Shown here piece by piece: positions 29,472-36,823 of a stretch of DNA of 46,093 nt. Within the stretch, counting starts at the first letter, position 1. Each line of letters starts with the position of its first letter. This stretch comes from ZC4RG30 sp039932715. Its GTDB lineage: Bacteria; Pseudomonadota; Gammaproteobacteria; Steroidobacterales; Steroidobacteraceae. A program made the position numbers and the translations under genes. The notes under the pieces are model-generated. The model was given only the letters and a program-made list of their open reading frames with translations, searched no databases and was not told the origin of the DNA. Location: contig JBDTPN010000026.1 of NCBI GenBank assembly GCA_039932715.1, positions 1 through 46,093 on the forward strand. Reading direction: 5' to 3'.

Positions 29472-30921
29472 CATCAAGCTGGTTGAGACCTCATTGCGAG
29501 ACGGCAATCAGAGCCTGTGGGGTGCCACTGGCATCAACACGGCCATGACATTGACCATTGCGCCGGTGATGGACGACGTGGGATTCAAGGCCATCGACTT
29601 CACCACCTCGACGCACATGGGCGTCGCGGTGCGCTACAAGCAGGAAGATCCCTGGGAACGCATTCGGCTGATGGCCGAGGCCACGCCCAATACGCCGCTG
29701 CAGTTCATGTCCACCGGATTCCGTTTCATTGCCTGGGACACGGCCAGCCCCGAGTTTATGGAGCTGGTGTTTCGTACGCTGGCGCGCAATGGCATCCGGC
29801 GCTTCTGCCTGGCAGATCCCATGAACGACGTGGATGCGCAGATTGCCTCGGCGCGCATGGTCAAGAAAGTGGGCGGCGAGTATGTGATCGCAGCGCTGGT
29901 GTATTCCCTCAGCCCCATCCATGACGATGCCCATTACGTGGAGAATGCGCGCCGGCTGGCCGCCTGCCCGGATGTGGATGCGCTCTACATTAAGGACCCG
30001 GGTGGCCTGTTGCTGCCCCAGCGGGCACGCGCATTGATTCCCGCCATCAAGGCGGTTATCGGCGACAAGGCGCTGGAGCTGCACGGTCACTGCACCATTG
30101 GCCTTGCGGAACTGGCCTATATGGACGCGCCGGACTTCGGCGTCAGCGCATTGCAGTGTGCATCTAGCGCGGCGGCGGACGGCACTTCCAATCCCCCTTC
30201 CGAACGTGTGGTGTCGAATCTGCGCGCGCTGGGACACACAGTCGAAATTGATGATGCGGCCCTGGCGCGGGTCGGGCGCTTTTTCACGCAGCTCGCCGAG
30301 GCCGAAGGGCTGCCCGCCGGCCAGACACGCGCTTTTGACGCGACGTACCTGCGGCATCAGTTGCCAGGTGGCGTGGTCAGCACTATGCGCCGCCACCTTG
30401 GCGATGCGCGACTGACGCATATGGAAAGCAGGGTCATCGAGGAGCTGGGCCAAGTTCGCGAGGAACTGGGCTGGCCCATCGTAATGACGCCGTTCGCGCA
30501 AATGATATTGACGCTGGCGGTGATGAATGTCACCGGCAAGGAACGGTACGCGGTAATTCCGGACGAGGTAATCCGGTATGCGCTGGGTCGCTTCGGGCGC
30601 CCCAACGTGCCTATTGCGCCCTATGTACTCGATCGCATCATGTCGCTGCCGCGCACGAAGGAGATCCTTGCTGAACCAGGCATGGCTGCGCTGTCCGAGC
30701 TGCGCGGGCGCATTGGCGCAAACCTTTCGGATGAGGAGTTCTTGCTGCGCGCGACCATGCCGGCCAACCTGGTGGACGCCATGCAGGCAGCGGGACCGGC
30801 GCCGCGCCACTATGACCCGACGTTGCGCCCGGTAATGGACCTGATCCGTTCGCTGTGTGCACGACGTGACCTGTCTTCGATCATCGTGGAAAAGGCCGGG
30901 TTCCGGCTGGAGCTGAATTGA
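29464..30921 (+). CDS. Biotin-dependent carboxyltransferase, pyruvate carboxylase/OadA-like, variant
   Basis: A 485-residue TIM-barrel carboxyltransferase starting at GTG 29,464. The DRE-TIM opening VETSLRDGNQSLWGATGI carries Asp13. YIKDPGGLLLPQRARAL carries Lys177, equivalent to the carbamylated metal-binding Lys of pyruvate carboxylase. ELHGHCTIGLAELAY supplies the metal His207 and His209. EDPWERIRLM is also shared. In pyruvate-using relatives the metal segment reads roughly HTHDTSG. Here it is HGHCTIG, and the pyruvate-binding neighbourhood differs, so the acceptor is probably not pyruvate. The C-terminal helical part resembles PYC/OADA. It overlaps the biotin carboxylase gene by 8 bases. 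Confidence 0.85.
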   Translation: MADIKLVETSLRDGNQSLWGATGINTAMTLTIAPVMDDVGFKAIDFTTSTHMGVAVRYKQEDPWERIRLMAEATPNTPLQFMSTGFRFIAWDTASPEFMELVFRTLARNGIRRFCLADPMNDVDAQIASARMVKKVGGEYVIAALVYSLSPIHDDAHYVENARRLAACPDVDALYIKDPGGLLLPQRARALIPAIKAVIGDKALELHGHCTIGLAELAYMDAPDFGVSALQCASSAAADGTSNPPSERVVSNLRALGHTVEIDDAALARVGRFFTQLAEAEGLPAGQTRAFDATYLRHQLPGGVVSTMRRHLGDARLTHMESRVIEELGQVREELGWPIVMTPFAQMILTLAVMNVTGKERYAVIPDEVIRYALGRFGRPNVPIAPYVLDRIMSLPRTKEILAEPGMAALSELRGRIGANLSDEEFLLRATMPANLVDAMQAAGPAPRHYDPTLRPVMDLIRSLCARRDLSSIIVEKAGFRLELN

Positions 30922-31751
30922 GCAAGTCGAAAATAAAGGGATTCATGTTCGATCTGGACGGCACCCTGGTGCTGGGAGACCGAACCGGCAAGTCGTACGA
31001 CGTGCTGCCTGGCGCCGTGGAGGTGTTGAATGCACTCACCCGGCGTGGCGTTCCCTGGCTGGTGATGACCAATGGCAGCGCATATCCGGCCGCGGTGCAG
31101 GCGCCACGACTGCGCGCAGTGGGCTTGCCAATAGAAGACGCGCGATTGTTTACGCCATCGAGTGTGACGGCAGATGTTCTGGCCAGCCGCGGTGTGAAAC
31201 GCGCATTGATCCTGGGGTCACCCGGTGTTGGTCATGCATTGCGCGAAGCCGGTATCCAGATCACGTTCACGGGGGAGCCCGACTGCGAGCGCGTTGACGC
31301 GGTGTATGTGGGATGGCATCCGGATTGCGGCATGAAGGATATCGAGGCCGCGTGCAACGCCATCTGGGCGGGTGCGAGACTGTACGTGGCTTCCGACGTG
31401 CCGTTCTTTGCGTCGCGATCAGGCCGCACTATTGGCTATTCCTTCGCCATCACCGCCGCCATCCGGCGGCTCACCAAAGCCCCGGCCATCATTACCGGCA
31501 AGCCCTCGAACCATGCGCTGGCGTTCATTGCCAGGCAGCTGGGTGTGCGCAAATATGAAGTGGGGGTGGTGGGCGACGACCCTCTGGTGGAGATGATCAT
31601 GGCGCGCCGCGGCGGGGCCACCGGGTTCGGCGTCTGCACTGGCACCACATCGCGCGCCCTGTGGGCCAGACAGCCGCTCAACCGGCGGCCACATCGCGTG
31701 CTCGAAAATGTCGGGGCTCTGCTGGCTATTCGATCCGTTGGCTGGACATGA
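30918..31751 (+). CDS. HAD-superfamily phosphatase (NagD-like, subfamily IIA)
   Basis: A 277-residue hydrolase with TTG start 30,918 overlapping the upstream stop by 4 bases (ATG 30,942 would remove the first residues before MFDLDG). HAD motif I is MFDLDGTLVLG (Asp12, Asp14), motif II LVMTNGSAY, motif III Lys in AIITGKPSNHALAF, and motif IV GVVGDDPLVEMIM. A cap domain lies between motifs II and III as in NagD/4-nitrophenylphosphatase types. As last gene of the operon it may remove or recycle a phosphorylated intermediate, or clear off-pathway phosphate esters. Confidence 0.88.
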   Translation: MSKSKIKGFMFDLDGTLVLGDRTGKSYDVLPGAVEVLNALTRRGVPWLVMTNGSAYPAAVQAPRLRAVGLPIEDARLFTPSSVTADVLASRGVKRALILGSPGVGHALREAGIQITFTGEPDCERVDAVYVGWHPDCGMKDIEAACNAIWAGARLYVASDVPFFASRSGRTIGYSFAITAAIRRLTKAPAIITGKPSNHALAFIARQLGVRKYEVGVVGDDPLVEMIMARRGGATGFGVCTGTTSRALWARQPLNRRPHRVLENVGALLAIRSVGWT

Positions 31752-31799
31752 ATGGCTACGCGGAAGACTATGCGTGATCTTTGGATTCGGGGATCCCCC

Positions 31800-32249
31800 A
31801 TGTCAACCCGCCTGCTTGCAGTGATGTTCATGGCCCTGGCGGCTTGCGCAACTGTGTCCCCCGAAGCGCAGATCCGCGACCTGGAACAGCTACAGGTTCA
31901 TGCGGCCATTGCCAGGGATCGCGCGGCGCTGGAGAAAATCTTTGCGCCGGACTTCCGCATCATCAATCCCTCCGGCGCAATTGCATCCAAAGACGAATTG
32001 CTCAACCTGCTTACATCCGGCACGTCTCCATACCGTTCTGCTGTCTATGAAACCCAGACCGTCAACGTCTACGGCAAGGTAGTCGTGACCACGGGGCTGG
32101 AGACTGTGGTGCCTGCGCAGGGGGCGCAGGCGGGCCAGAACGTGCAACGGCGCATCACCCACGTATGGGAGAAATCAGGCAGTGAGTGGAAGTTGAAGCT
32201 GCGGCACGCAACCGTTGTCACGCCGCCGGTGGTGCCCGCATCCCGCTGA
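31800..32249 (+). CDS. DUF4440 lipoprotein (NTF2 fold)
   Basis: A 149-residue protein. ATG 31,800 starts MSTRLLAVMFMALAACATVS, with lipobox LAAC, preferred to ATG 31,752, which lacks signal character at its N-terminus. NTF2-like elements follow: RDLEQLQVHAAIARDRAALE, KIFAPDFRIINPSGAIASKD, YETQTVNVYGKVVVTTGLET, RRITHVWEKSGSEWKLKLRH. Probably a periplasm-facing ligand-binding protein. It is separated from the carboxylase operon by 48 bases and convergent with the next gene. Confidence 0.82.
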   Translation: MSTRLLAVMFMALAACATVSPEAQIRDLEQLQVHAAIARDRAALEKIFAPDFRIINPSGAIASKDELLNLLTSGTSPYRSAVYETQTVNVYGKVVVTTGLETVVPAQGAQAGQNVQRRITHVWEKSGSEWKLKLRHATVVTPPVVPASR

Positions 32250-32280
32250 TGTGTCCGACAGGGGCTGCCCGCGGGGGCGC

Positions 32281-32790
32281 CTAGAACACGCCGTTGGGAT
32301 TCTCAGATTTCTCCGGGATGGGCTGGATTACATCCCAGTGCTCGACCACCTTGCCGTCCTTGATGCGAAAGAAATCGACGACCTGTTCGCCGTGGGGATT
32401 CATCCCACCCATGCCGTGCAGGTGCAACACCACCATGTCGCCTTCGGCCAGGACTTTCTTCACTTCATAGCGGTGATTGGGGAAGTTCTCCTTGAAGAAC
32501 TTCACGAATGCGGCGAGGCCTGCGTGCCCATCCGTGGCGTAGGGCGAATGCTGCCGGTAATCGGCGCCCATGTATTTGCGGCCCGCGGCGAAATCCTTGC
32601 GGCCGATGATGTGCGAATAGAAGGTGAGAACGAGGCGCTTGTTGGCGGCCAGTTTGGCGGCCGATGGGTGGGACGTACTGCGCACGGGCTTGCGCTTGGC
32701 CTTGCGTTTGACCGGTTTGACATGGCCCACGACACGCGCGGAAGTTTTCTTTTTAACCCCGCCTGGGGACTGCCTGCGTGCCGTGGCCAT
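32281..32790 (-). CDS. SnoaL-like protein with lysine-rich N-terminal tail
   Basis: A 169-residue protein. Residues 1-50 are basic and Lys/Arg-rich (GVKKKTSARVVGHVKPVKRK, AKRKPVRSTSHPS), and resemble the neighbouring histone-like gene product. Residues 52-165 form a SnoaL/ester-cyclase-like NTF2 domain: RLVLTFYSHIIGRKDFAAGR, DYRQHSPYATDGHAGLAAFV, KFFKENFPNHRYEVKKVLAE, VVDFFRIKDGKVVEHWDVIQ. SnoaL-type domains often hydrate or isomerise polyketides or carry unknown ligands. The basic tail suggests an interaction with nucleic acid or membrane that is unusual for this fold. Confidence 0.82.
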   Translation of the reverse strand: MATARRQSPGGVKKKTSARVVGHVKPVKRKAKRKPVRSTSHPSAAKLAANKRLVLTFYSHIIGRKDFAAGRKYMGADYRQHSPYATDGHAGLAAFVKFFKENFPNHRYEVKKVLAEGDMVVLHLHGMGGMNPHGEQVVDFFRIKDGKVVEHWDVIQPIPEKSENPNGVF

Positions 32791-32803
32791 AGCTGGTGAC
32801 GGT

Positions 32804-33091
32804 CTAGCCGCCGCCTCCCTCCATGTTACCGAAGAGGCCTGCCGCCGCAGCCTTGCGAACGACGGCCCGGCGCACCAGCGCGCGCTTGACCATCTTGCGC
32901 TTGACGGCCTTGCGCTTGACGGCCTTGCCTACCGCACGCTTCGCGACTTTGCGCTTCACGGCCTTGCGCTTGACGGCCGTGCGGGCCACCTTGTGCTTGA
33001 CCACCTTGCGCTTCGCGGCCTTGCGGACCACGCGGCGTTTGACGGCCTTCGACTTGGCTTTCCTACGAACCATTTTGCGTCCAGTTGCCAT
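32804..33091 (-). CDS. Histone H1-like lysine-rich basic protein
   Basis: A 95-residue, extremely basic low-complexity protein built from repeats of the type (K)VKRKAVKRK and VRKAAKRKVVK, with a short hydrophobic end AAAAGLFGNMEGGGG. At DNA level it shows short direct repeats of ttgcgcttgacggcc (32,900-32,980 region). Such Lys/Ala/Val/Arg repeats resemble bacterial H1/Hc1-like nucleoid proteins and AlgP-like tails that bind DNA or RNA. No folded domain is visible. It lies 13 bases upstream of the SnoaL gene, which carries a similar tail. Confidence 0.75.
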   Translation of the reverse strand: MATGRKMVRRKAKSKAVKRRVVRKAAKRKVVKHKVARTAVKRKAVKRKVAKRAVGKAVKRKAVKRKMVKRALVRRAVVRKAAAAGLFGNMEGGGG

Positions 33092-33152
33092 GTTTGTTCC
33101 AATCCTTAGTGTTTGAGGACGAAATCGACCGGGCCGGATTATAGTCCACTAA

Positions 33153-33680
33153 ATGAAATTGCGCATCGTGACCTGCATGCCGGACACACACGCCGTTGCC
33201 GTGCGTGAAATCTTCAACGACGCAATCATCAACACTACTGCGCTCTACGAGTACAAACCATGGACGCAAACCGATGTGATCAAGTGGTTCGGCAGCAAGG
33301 CGAGCAGCAGTTTTCCAGTGATTGCGGCGGTGGATGACAGCGGCACGCTGCTGGGATTCGCCAGCTACGGCCAGTTTCGCGCGCGTCCGGCATACAAATA
33401 CACGGTGGAGCACTCGGTGTACGTGCATCGCGAGCATCGGCGCCGCGGCGCCGGACGCGCGCTGCTGCAACACCTGATCGAGCTGGCACGCGGGCAGCAG
33501 CTGCATGTGCTGGTGGGCGGCATAGACGTAAGCAATATCGAAAGCATCGCATTGCACGAACAGCTGGGTTTCCGGCATGCCGGCACCATCACCCAGGCGG
33601 GCTACAAGTTCGGACGCTGGCTGGACCTGGGGTTTTACCAGCTGACCCTCACCACACCAGTACAGCCGCAAGACGGTTGA
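33153..33680 (+). CDS. GNAT N-acetyltransferase (phosphinothricin acetyltransferase-like)
   Basis: A 175-residue acetyltransferase. It begins MKLRIVTCMPDTHAVAVREI, FNDAIINTTALYEYKPWTQT, and carries VEHSVYVHREHRRRGAGRAL with the acetyl-CoA loop RRRGAGRA, then NIESIALHEQLGFRHAGTIT. Family members acetylate phosphinothricin (glufosinate) or methionine sulfoximine/sulfone in many bacteria. Substrate here is inferred from subgroup resemblance only. A GST gene follows after 7 bases. Confidence 0.85.
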   Translation: MKLRIVTCMPDTHAVAVREIFNDAIINTTALYEYKPWTQTDVIKWFGSKASSSFPVIAAVDDSGTLLGFASYGQFRARPAYKYTVEHSVYVHREHRRRGAGRALLQHLIELARGQQLHVLVGGIDVSNIESIALHEQLGFRHAGTITQAGYKFGRWLDLGFYQLTLTTPVQPQDG

Positions 33681-33687
33681 GGTCGCC

Positions 33688-34368
33688 ATGTACGAGCTGA
33701 TCATCGCCAACAAGAACTATTCGTCCTGGTCCATGCGTCCCTGGGTGCTGATGCGCGCCCTGGACATCGAATTCAGCGAGCGGCTGCTGCCGTTTCACCT
33801 CAACCATGGTGATGGAGCAATAGCGCGCCATACGCCCGCCGGTCGCGTGCCGTGCCTGGTGGATGGGGAAACTCGCGTGTGGGACTCGCTTGCCATCGTG
33901 GAATACCTGGCGGAGCGGCATGTCGGTGTCTGGCCCATGCCTGCGTCCGACCGTGCATGGGCACGCAGCGCAGCGGCGGAAATGCACTCGGGATTCCAGG
34001 CGCTGCGCAATGATTGCTCCATGAATATAGGTATCCGCGTGCGCATGCACAGCCAGTCGCCTGCGCTGCAGAGCGACCTGCGACGCCTCGAGACCTTGTG
34101 GGCTGAAGGGTTGGACCGGCATGGCGGGCCGTACCTGGGCGGCGCCCGATTCACGGCGGTGGATGCGTTCTTCGCGCCCGTGGCCACGCGCCTGCAGACC
34201 TACGGGCTGGTCGTGGCAAGTCCCGCCGCCGCCTATGCCCGCCATGTGTTGCTGCACGAGGCTGTGCGCGAGTGGATGGAAGCGGGCGTGCGCGAGACGT
34301 TTCGCGATGCATCGCACGAGGTGGATTGCCTTGCCAGTGGCGAATTGCTGCAGGACCTGCGCGCGTGA
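33688..34368 (+). CDS. Glutathione S-transferase
   Basis: A 226-residue GST. The N-domain reads MYELIIANKNYSSWSMRPWV (Ser/Ser active-site segment), AGRVPCLVDGETRVWDSLAI with cis-Pro and the Asp-Ser glutathione contacts, and VEYLAERHVGVWP. The C-domain helices include RFTAVDAFFAPVATRLQTYG. It resembles the bacterial YfcF/zeta-like branch whose members work on maleyl compounds or disulphides. It is the second GST of the window and is not similar to the first beyond the fold. Confidence 0.88.
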   Translation: MYELIIANKNYSSWSMRPWVLMRALDIEFSERLLPFHLNHGDGAIARHTPAGRVPCLVDGETRVWDSLAIVEYLAERHVGVWPMPASDRAWARSAAAEMHSGFQALRNDCSMNIGIRVRMHSQSPALQSDLRRLETLWAEGLDRHGGPYLGGARFTAVDAFFAPVATRLQTYGLVVASPAAAYARHVLLHEAVREWMEAGVRETFRDASHEVDCLASGELLQDLRA

Positions 34369-34376
34369 ACGCGCCC

Positions 34377-35555
34377 ATGAGAAAGGTTCGCGCCGTTGCC
34401 GTGGCAGGGATACTGGCCAGTGCGTTGGCGGCCTGCTCGGTGACACCGACGCCACCTGTTCCCAAGCCGCCACCGCTTGCCCCGCCGGTGCCGCGATTCG
34501 AGATGGTCCAGTGGGCACAGGTGCCCGGCTGGAAAGAAGACGTGCTGACAGAGGCCTGGCCTGCGTTGCTGGCGAGCTGTGCCGCCAAAATGCCCGCCGA
34601 CTGGCGTGACAGCTGCACGGCTGCGCGCGCCATCAATCGTGAGGATGGCACCGCGCAGCGCCAATGGATGGAAACCGCGCTGCGCGCCTGGCGCATCACG
34701 CTGGTCGTGCCCGGACAGCAGGCCACGGAGTCGGGCCGAATCACCGGCTATTACGAACCCATACTCAACGGCGCGCGCACCCGCGGCGGTGTGTATCAGA
34801 CACCGCTGTACGCGGTGCCCGATGACCTGCTGACAATTGACCTGGGCGACCTGTATCCGGCGCTCAAGGGCGAGCGCGTGCGCGGCAAGCTGCAGGGCAA
34901 GCGCGTGGTGCCTTACCCGGAGCGTGCACAGCTGGCCGACGGCAAGGCGCTGGCAGGCAAGGAACTGGTGTGGCTCGACAGTCCTATTGACGCGTTCTTC
35001 CTGCAGATCCAGGGGTCGGGACGCATACAGCTCAGCGATGGAACCACTGTGCGCATGGCCTATGCCGATGTGAATGGCCAGCCCTACAAGGCCGTGGGGC
35101 GTCACCTCGTGGAAAAGGGCGACCTGACGCTGGAGCAATCCAATTCGACGAATATCCGACAGTGGTTGGCCGATCATCCGGATCGCCAGGCAGAAGTGCT
35201 CAACAGCAATCCCAGCGTGGTGTTCTTTCGCGAGGAGAAGATCACCGATCCCAGCCTCGGGCCGCGCGGCGCGCAGGGTGTGCCCCTGACCGCGGGCAGA
35301 TCGGTGGCCATCGATCCGCGCATCGTGCCACTGGGCGCGCCCCTGTTCCTGGTAACCACCGATCCGGTCAGCGGACAACCGCTGCGTCGCCTGGTGCTGG
35401 GACAGGACACGGGCGGCGCCATCCGCGGCGCCATAAGAGCAGACCTGTTTTTCGGCTCAGGTACCGAAGCTGGCGAACGGGCAGGGAGAATGCGCGCGGA
35501 TGGCCAGATGTGGCTGTTGTGGCCCAGGGACCGCGTGCCGCCGGGCGGGAACTGA
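34377..35555 (+). CDS. mltA: Membrane-bound lytic murein transglycosylase A
   Basis: A 392-residue lipoprotein. ATG 34,377 gives MRKVRAVAVAGILASALAAC, with lipobox LAAC. The MltA domain (RITGYYEPILNGARTRGGVY, QTPLYAVPDDLLTIDLG, VWLDSPIDAFFLQIQGSGRI) and the 3D domain (SVAIDPRIVPLGAPLFLVTT, VLGQDTGGAIRGAIRADLFF with catalytic Asp356) are complete. The enzyme cleaves the glycan strand of peptidoglycan by forming 1,6-anhydromuramoyl ends, anchored in the outer membrane. Start GTG 34,365 is possible but would precede the signal peptide. It follows GST by 8 bases. Confidence 0.92.
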   Translation: MRKVRAVAVAGILASALAACSVTPTPPVPKPPPLAPPVPRFEMVQWAQVPGWKEDVLTEAWPALLASCAAKMPADWRDSCTAARAINREDGTAQRQWMETALRAWRITLVVPGQQATESGRITGYYEPILNGARTRGGVYQTPLYAVPDDLLTIDLGDLYPALKGERVRGKLQGKRVVPYPERAQLADGKALAGKELVWLDSPIDAFFLQIQGSGRIQLSDGTTVRMAYADVNGQPYKAVGRHLVEKGDLTLEQSNSTNIRQWLADHPDRQAEVLNSNPSVVFFREEKITDPSLGPRGAQGVPLTAGRSVAIDPRIVPLGAPLFLVTTDPVSGQPLRRLVLGQDTGGAIRGAIRADLFFGSGTEAGERAGRMRADGQMWLLWPRDRVPPGGN

Positions 35556-35622
35556 CGCGCCGGGCCCAAGTCTAGATTTGAAAGTACTCACTTCTGCATG
35601 AAGTCTGATCAAGGGGAATCAC

Positions 35623-36576
35623 ATGACCGATCAAAAGAACTTCCCGGTCTCACGCCGCAGCGTCGTGCAGGCGGGCATTGCCGCGGGCGTGACCGGCATG
35701 CTGTCAGGCATGGTGGGCGCACCAGCCGCTGCTGCTGCGCCCATGGCGCCCATACTGCGCAAGATTCCTTCCTCGGGAGAGATGCTGCCTGCCGTGGGCA
35801 TCGGCACCAATGCGTTCAGCGTCAATGCGCCCGAGGAAATGGCGGCAGTGCGTGACGTGTTGCAGCAGATGCCCGGGCTGGGTGGCAAGGTCATCGATAC
35901 GGCCCAGGCCTATGGCAACTCCGAGGAAGTCATCGGCAAACTGCTGGCCGAACTGGGCAACCGCGACAAGTTCTTCATCGCCACCAAGACGCCGCTGGGC
36001 GGTAACATATCCGGTGGGGCCGCGGTGCTCGATAACTCCTTCAGGCGCCTGCAGGTCAGTCGCATCGACTTGCTGCAGATCCACAATGTGTATGGCCTCG
36101 ACGAATTGATGCCGCATTTCCAGGAATACAAAAAGGCCGGCAAGATTCGCTACATCGGCGTGACCACCTCGGTGAACGGGCAGTATGAGCAGCTGATGGC
36201 AGCGATGCGCAAATACCCGCTGGATTTCATCCAGGTCGACTATTCGATTGGCAATCGCGATGCCGCCGACCAGGTGTTGCCGCTGGCCAAAGAAAAAGGC
36301 CTGGCGGTGATCAACAACATTCCCTTCGGCGGCCGCGGTCGCAGCTTCTTCCCCAAGGTGGCGGGCAAGGCCGTGCCCGACTTTGCCAGCGAGTTCGACG
36401 CCAGCACCTGGGCGCAGTTTTTTCTCAAATACAATTTGTCGAACCCGGTGATCACGGCGGTGATACCCGGCACGACGACGCCGGCTTTCCTGCTGGATAA
36501 CCAGCAGGGTGGCCGCGGTCGCCTGCCGGACGCCGCGATGCGCAAGCGGATGGAGGCGTACTGGGACGCGCTGTAG
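35623..36576 (+). CDS. Exported aldo/keto reductase
   Basis: A 317-residue aldo/keto reductase with Tat signal (SRRSVVQAGIAAGVTGMLSG, then MVGAPAAAAAPM). GGGG (35,613-35,616) precedes ATG 35,623. Catalytic residues are visible in KVIDTAQAYGNSEEVIGKLL (Asp, Tyr), FIATKTPLGG (Lys) and DLLQIHNVYG (His). The barrel ends NLSNPVITAVIPGTTTPAFL, the NADPH-site region. Tat export implies the folded holoenzyme acts in the periplasm on an unknown carbonyl compound. The dodecin gene faces it convergently. Confidence 0.88.
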   Translation: MTDQKNFPVSRRSVVQAGIAAGVTGMLSGMVGAPAAAAAPMAPILRKIPSSGEMLPAVGIGTNAFSVNAPEEMAAVRDVLQQMPGLGGKVIDTAQAYGNSEEVIGKLLAELGNRDKFFIATKTPLGGNISGGAAVLDNSFRRLQVSRIDLLQIHNVYGLDELMPHFQEYKKAGKIRYIGVTTSVNGQYEQLMAAMRKYPLDFIQVDYSIGNRDAADQVLPLAKEKGLAVINNIPFGGRGRSFFPKVAGKAVPDFASEFDASTWAQFFLKYNLSNPVITAVIPGTTTPAFLLDNQQGGRGRLPDAAMRKRMEAYWDAL

Positions 36577-36587
36577 GGGTCGCCCGC

Positions 36588-36797
36588 TCAGTCGCCGTTG
36601 AGCACGAAGGTCACTTTGAGGAGTACACGGTACTCGGTGATCTTCCCGCCCTTGCCGCATTCGACTTCCATATCCTTGACCCACGCGCCACGCACATTCT
36701 TGAGCGTCGCATTGGCGCGCGCGATGCCGGCACTCACGGCATCGTCAAAACTCTTCTTGCTGCTGGACTTGATTTCGGTAATTCGTGCTACTGACAT
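36588..36797 (-). CDS. Dodecin-family protein
   Basis: A 69-residue protein with AAGGAG ribosome site and ATG at 36,797. It shows the dodecin sequence pattern SVARITEIKSSSKKSFDDAV, SAGIARANATLKNVRGAWVK, and the closing KITEYRVLLKVTFVLN. Dodecins assemble into dodecameric hollow spheres that store flavin (bacteria, archaea) or coenzyme A. The Trp44-equivalent used for flavin stacking is present in GAWVKD. The gene follows the PQQ-propeller gene in the same direction. Confidence 0.9.
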   Translation of the reverse strand: MSVARITEIKSSSKKSFDDAVSAGIARANATLKNVRGAWVKDMEVECGKGGKITEYRVLLKVTFVLNGD

Positions 36798-36823
36798 TTT
36801 CCTGCTCCTTGGTTGATCGAGAA

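Noticed and set aside
29491..30810. Long minus-strand open frame (439 codons) opposite the carboxyltransferase
   Set aside because: Shadow of the carboxyltransferase gene. No recognisable motif.
32250..32280. Terminator between convergent genes
   Set aside because: A GC-rich patch with weak self-complementarity is present, but there is no clear stem or T-run.
32880..33060. CRISPR or satellite repeat array
   Set aside because: The short direct repeats lie in frame in the lysine-rich histone-like gene and are explained by its repeated codons. Spacers are absent.
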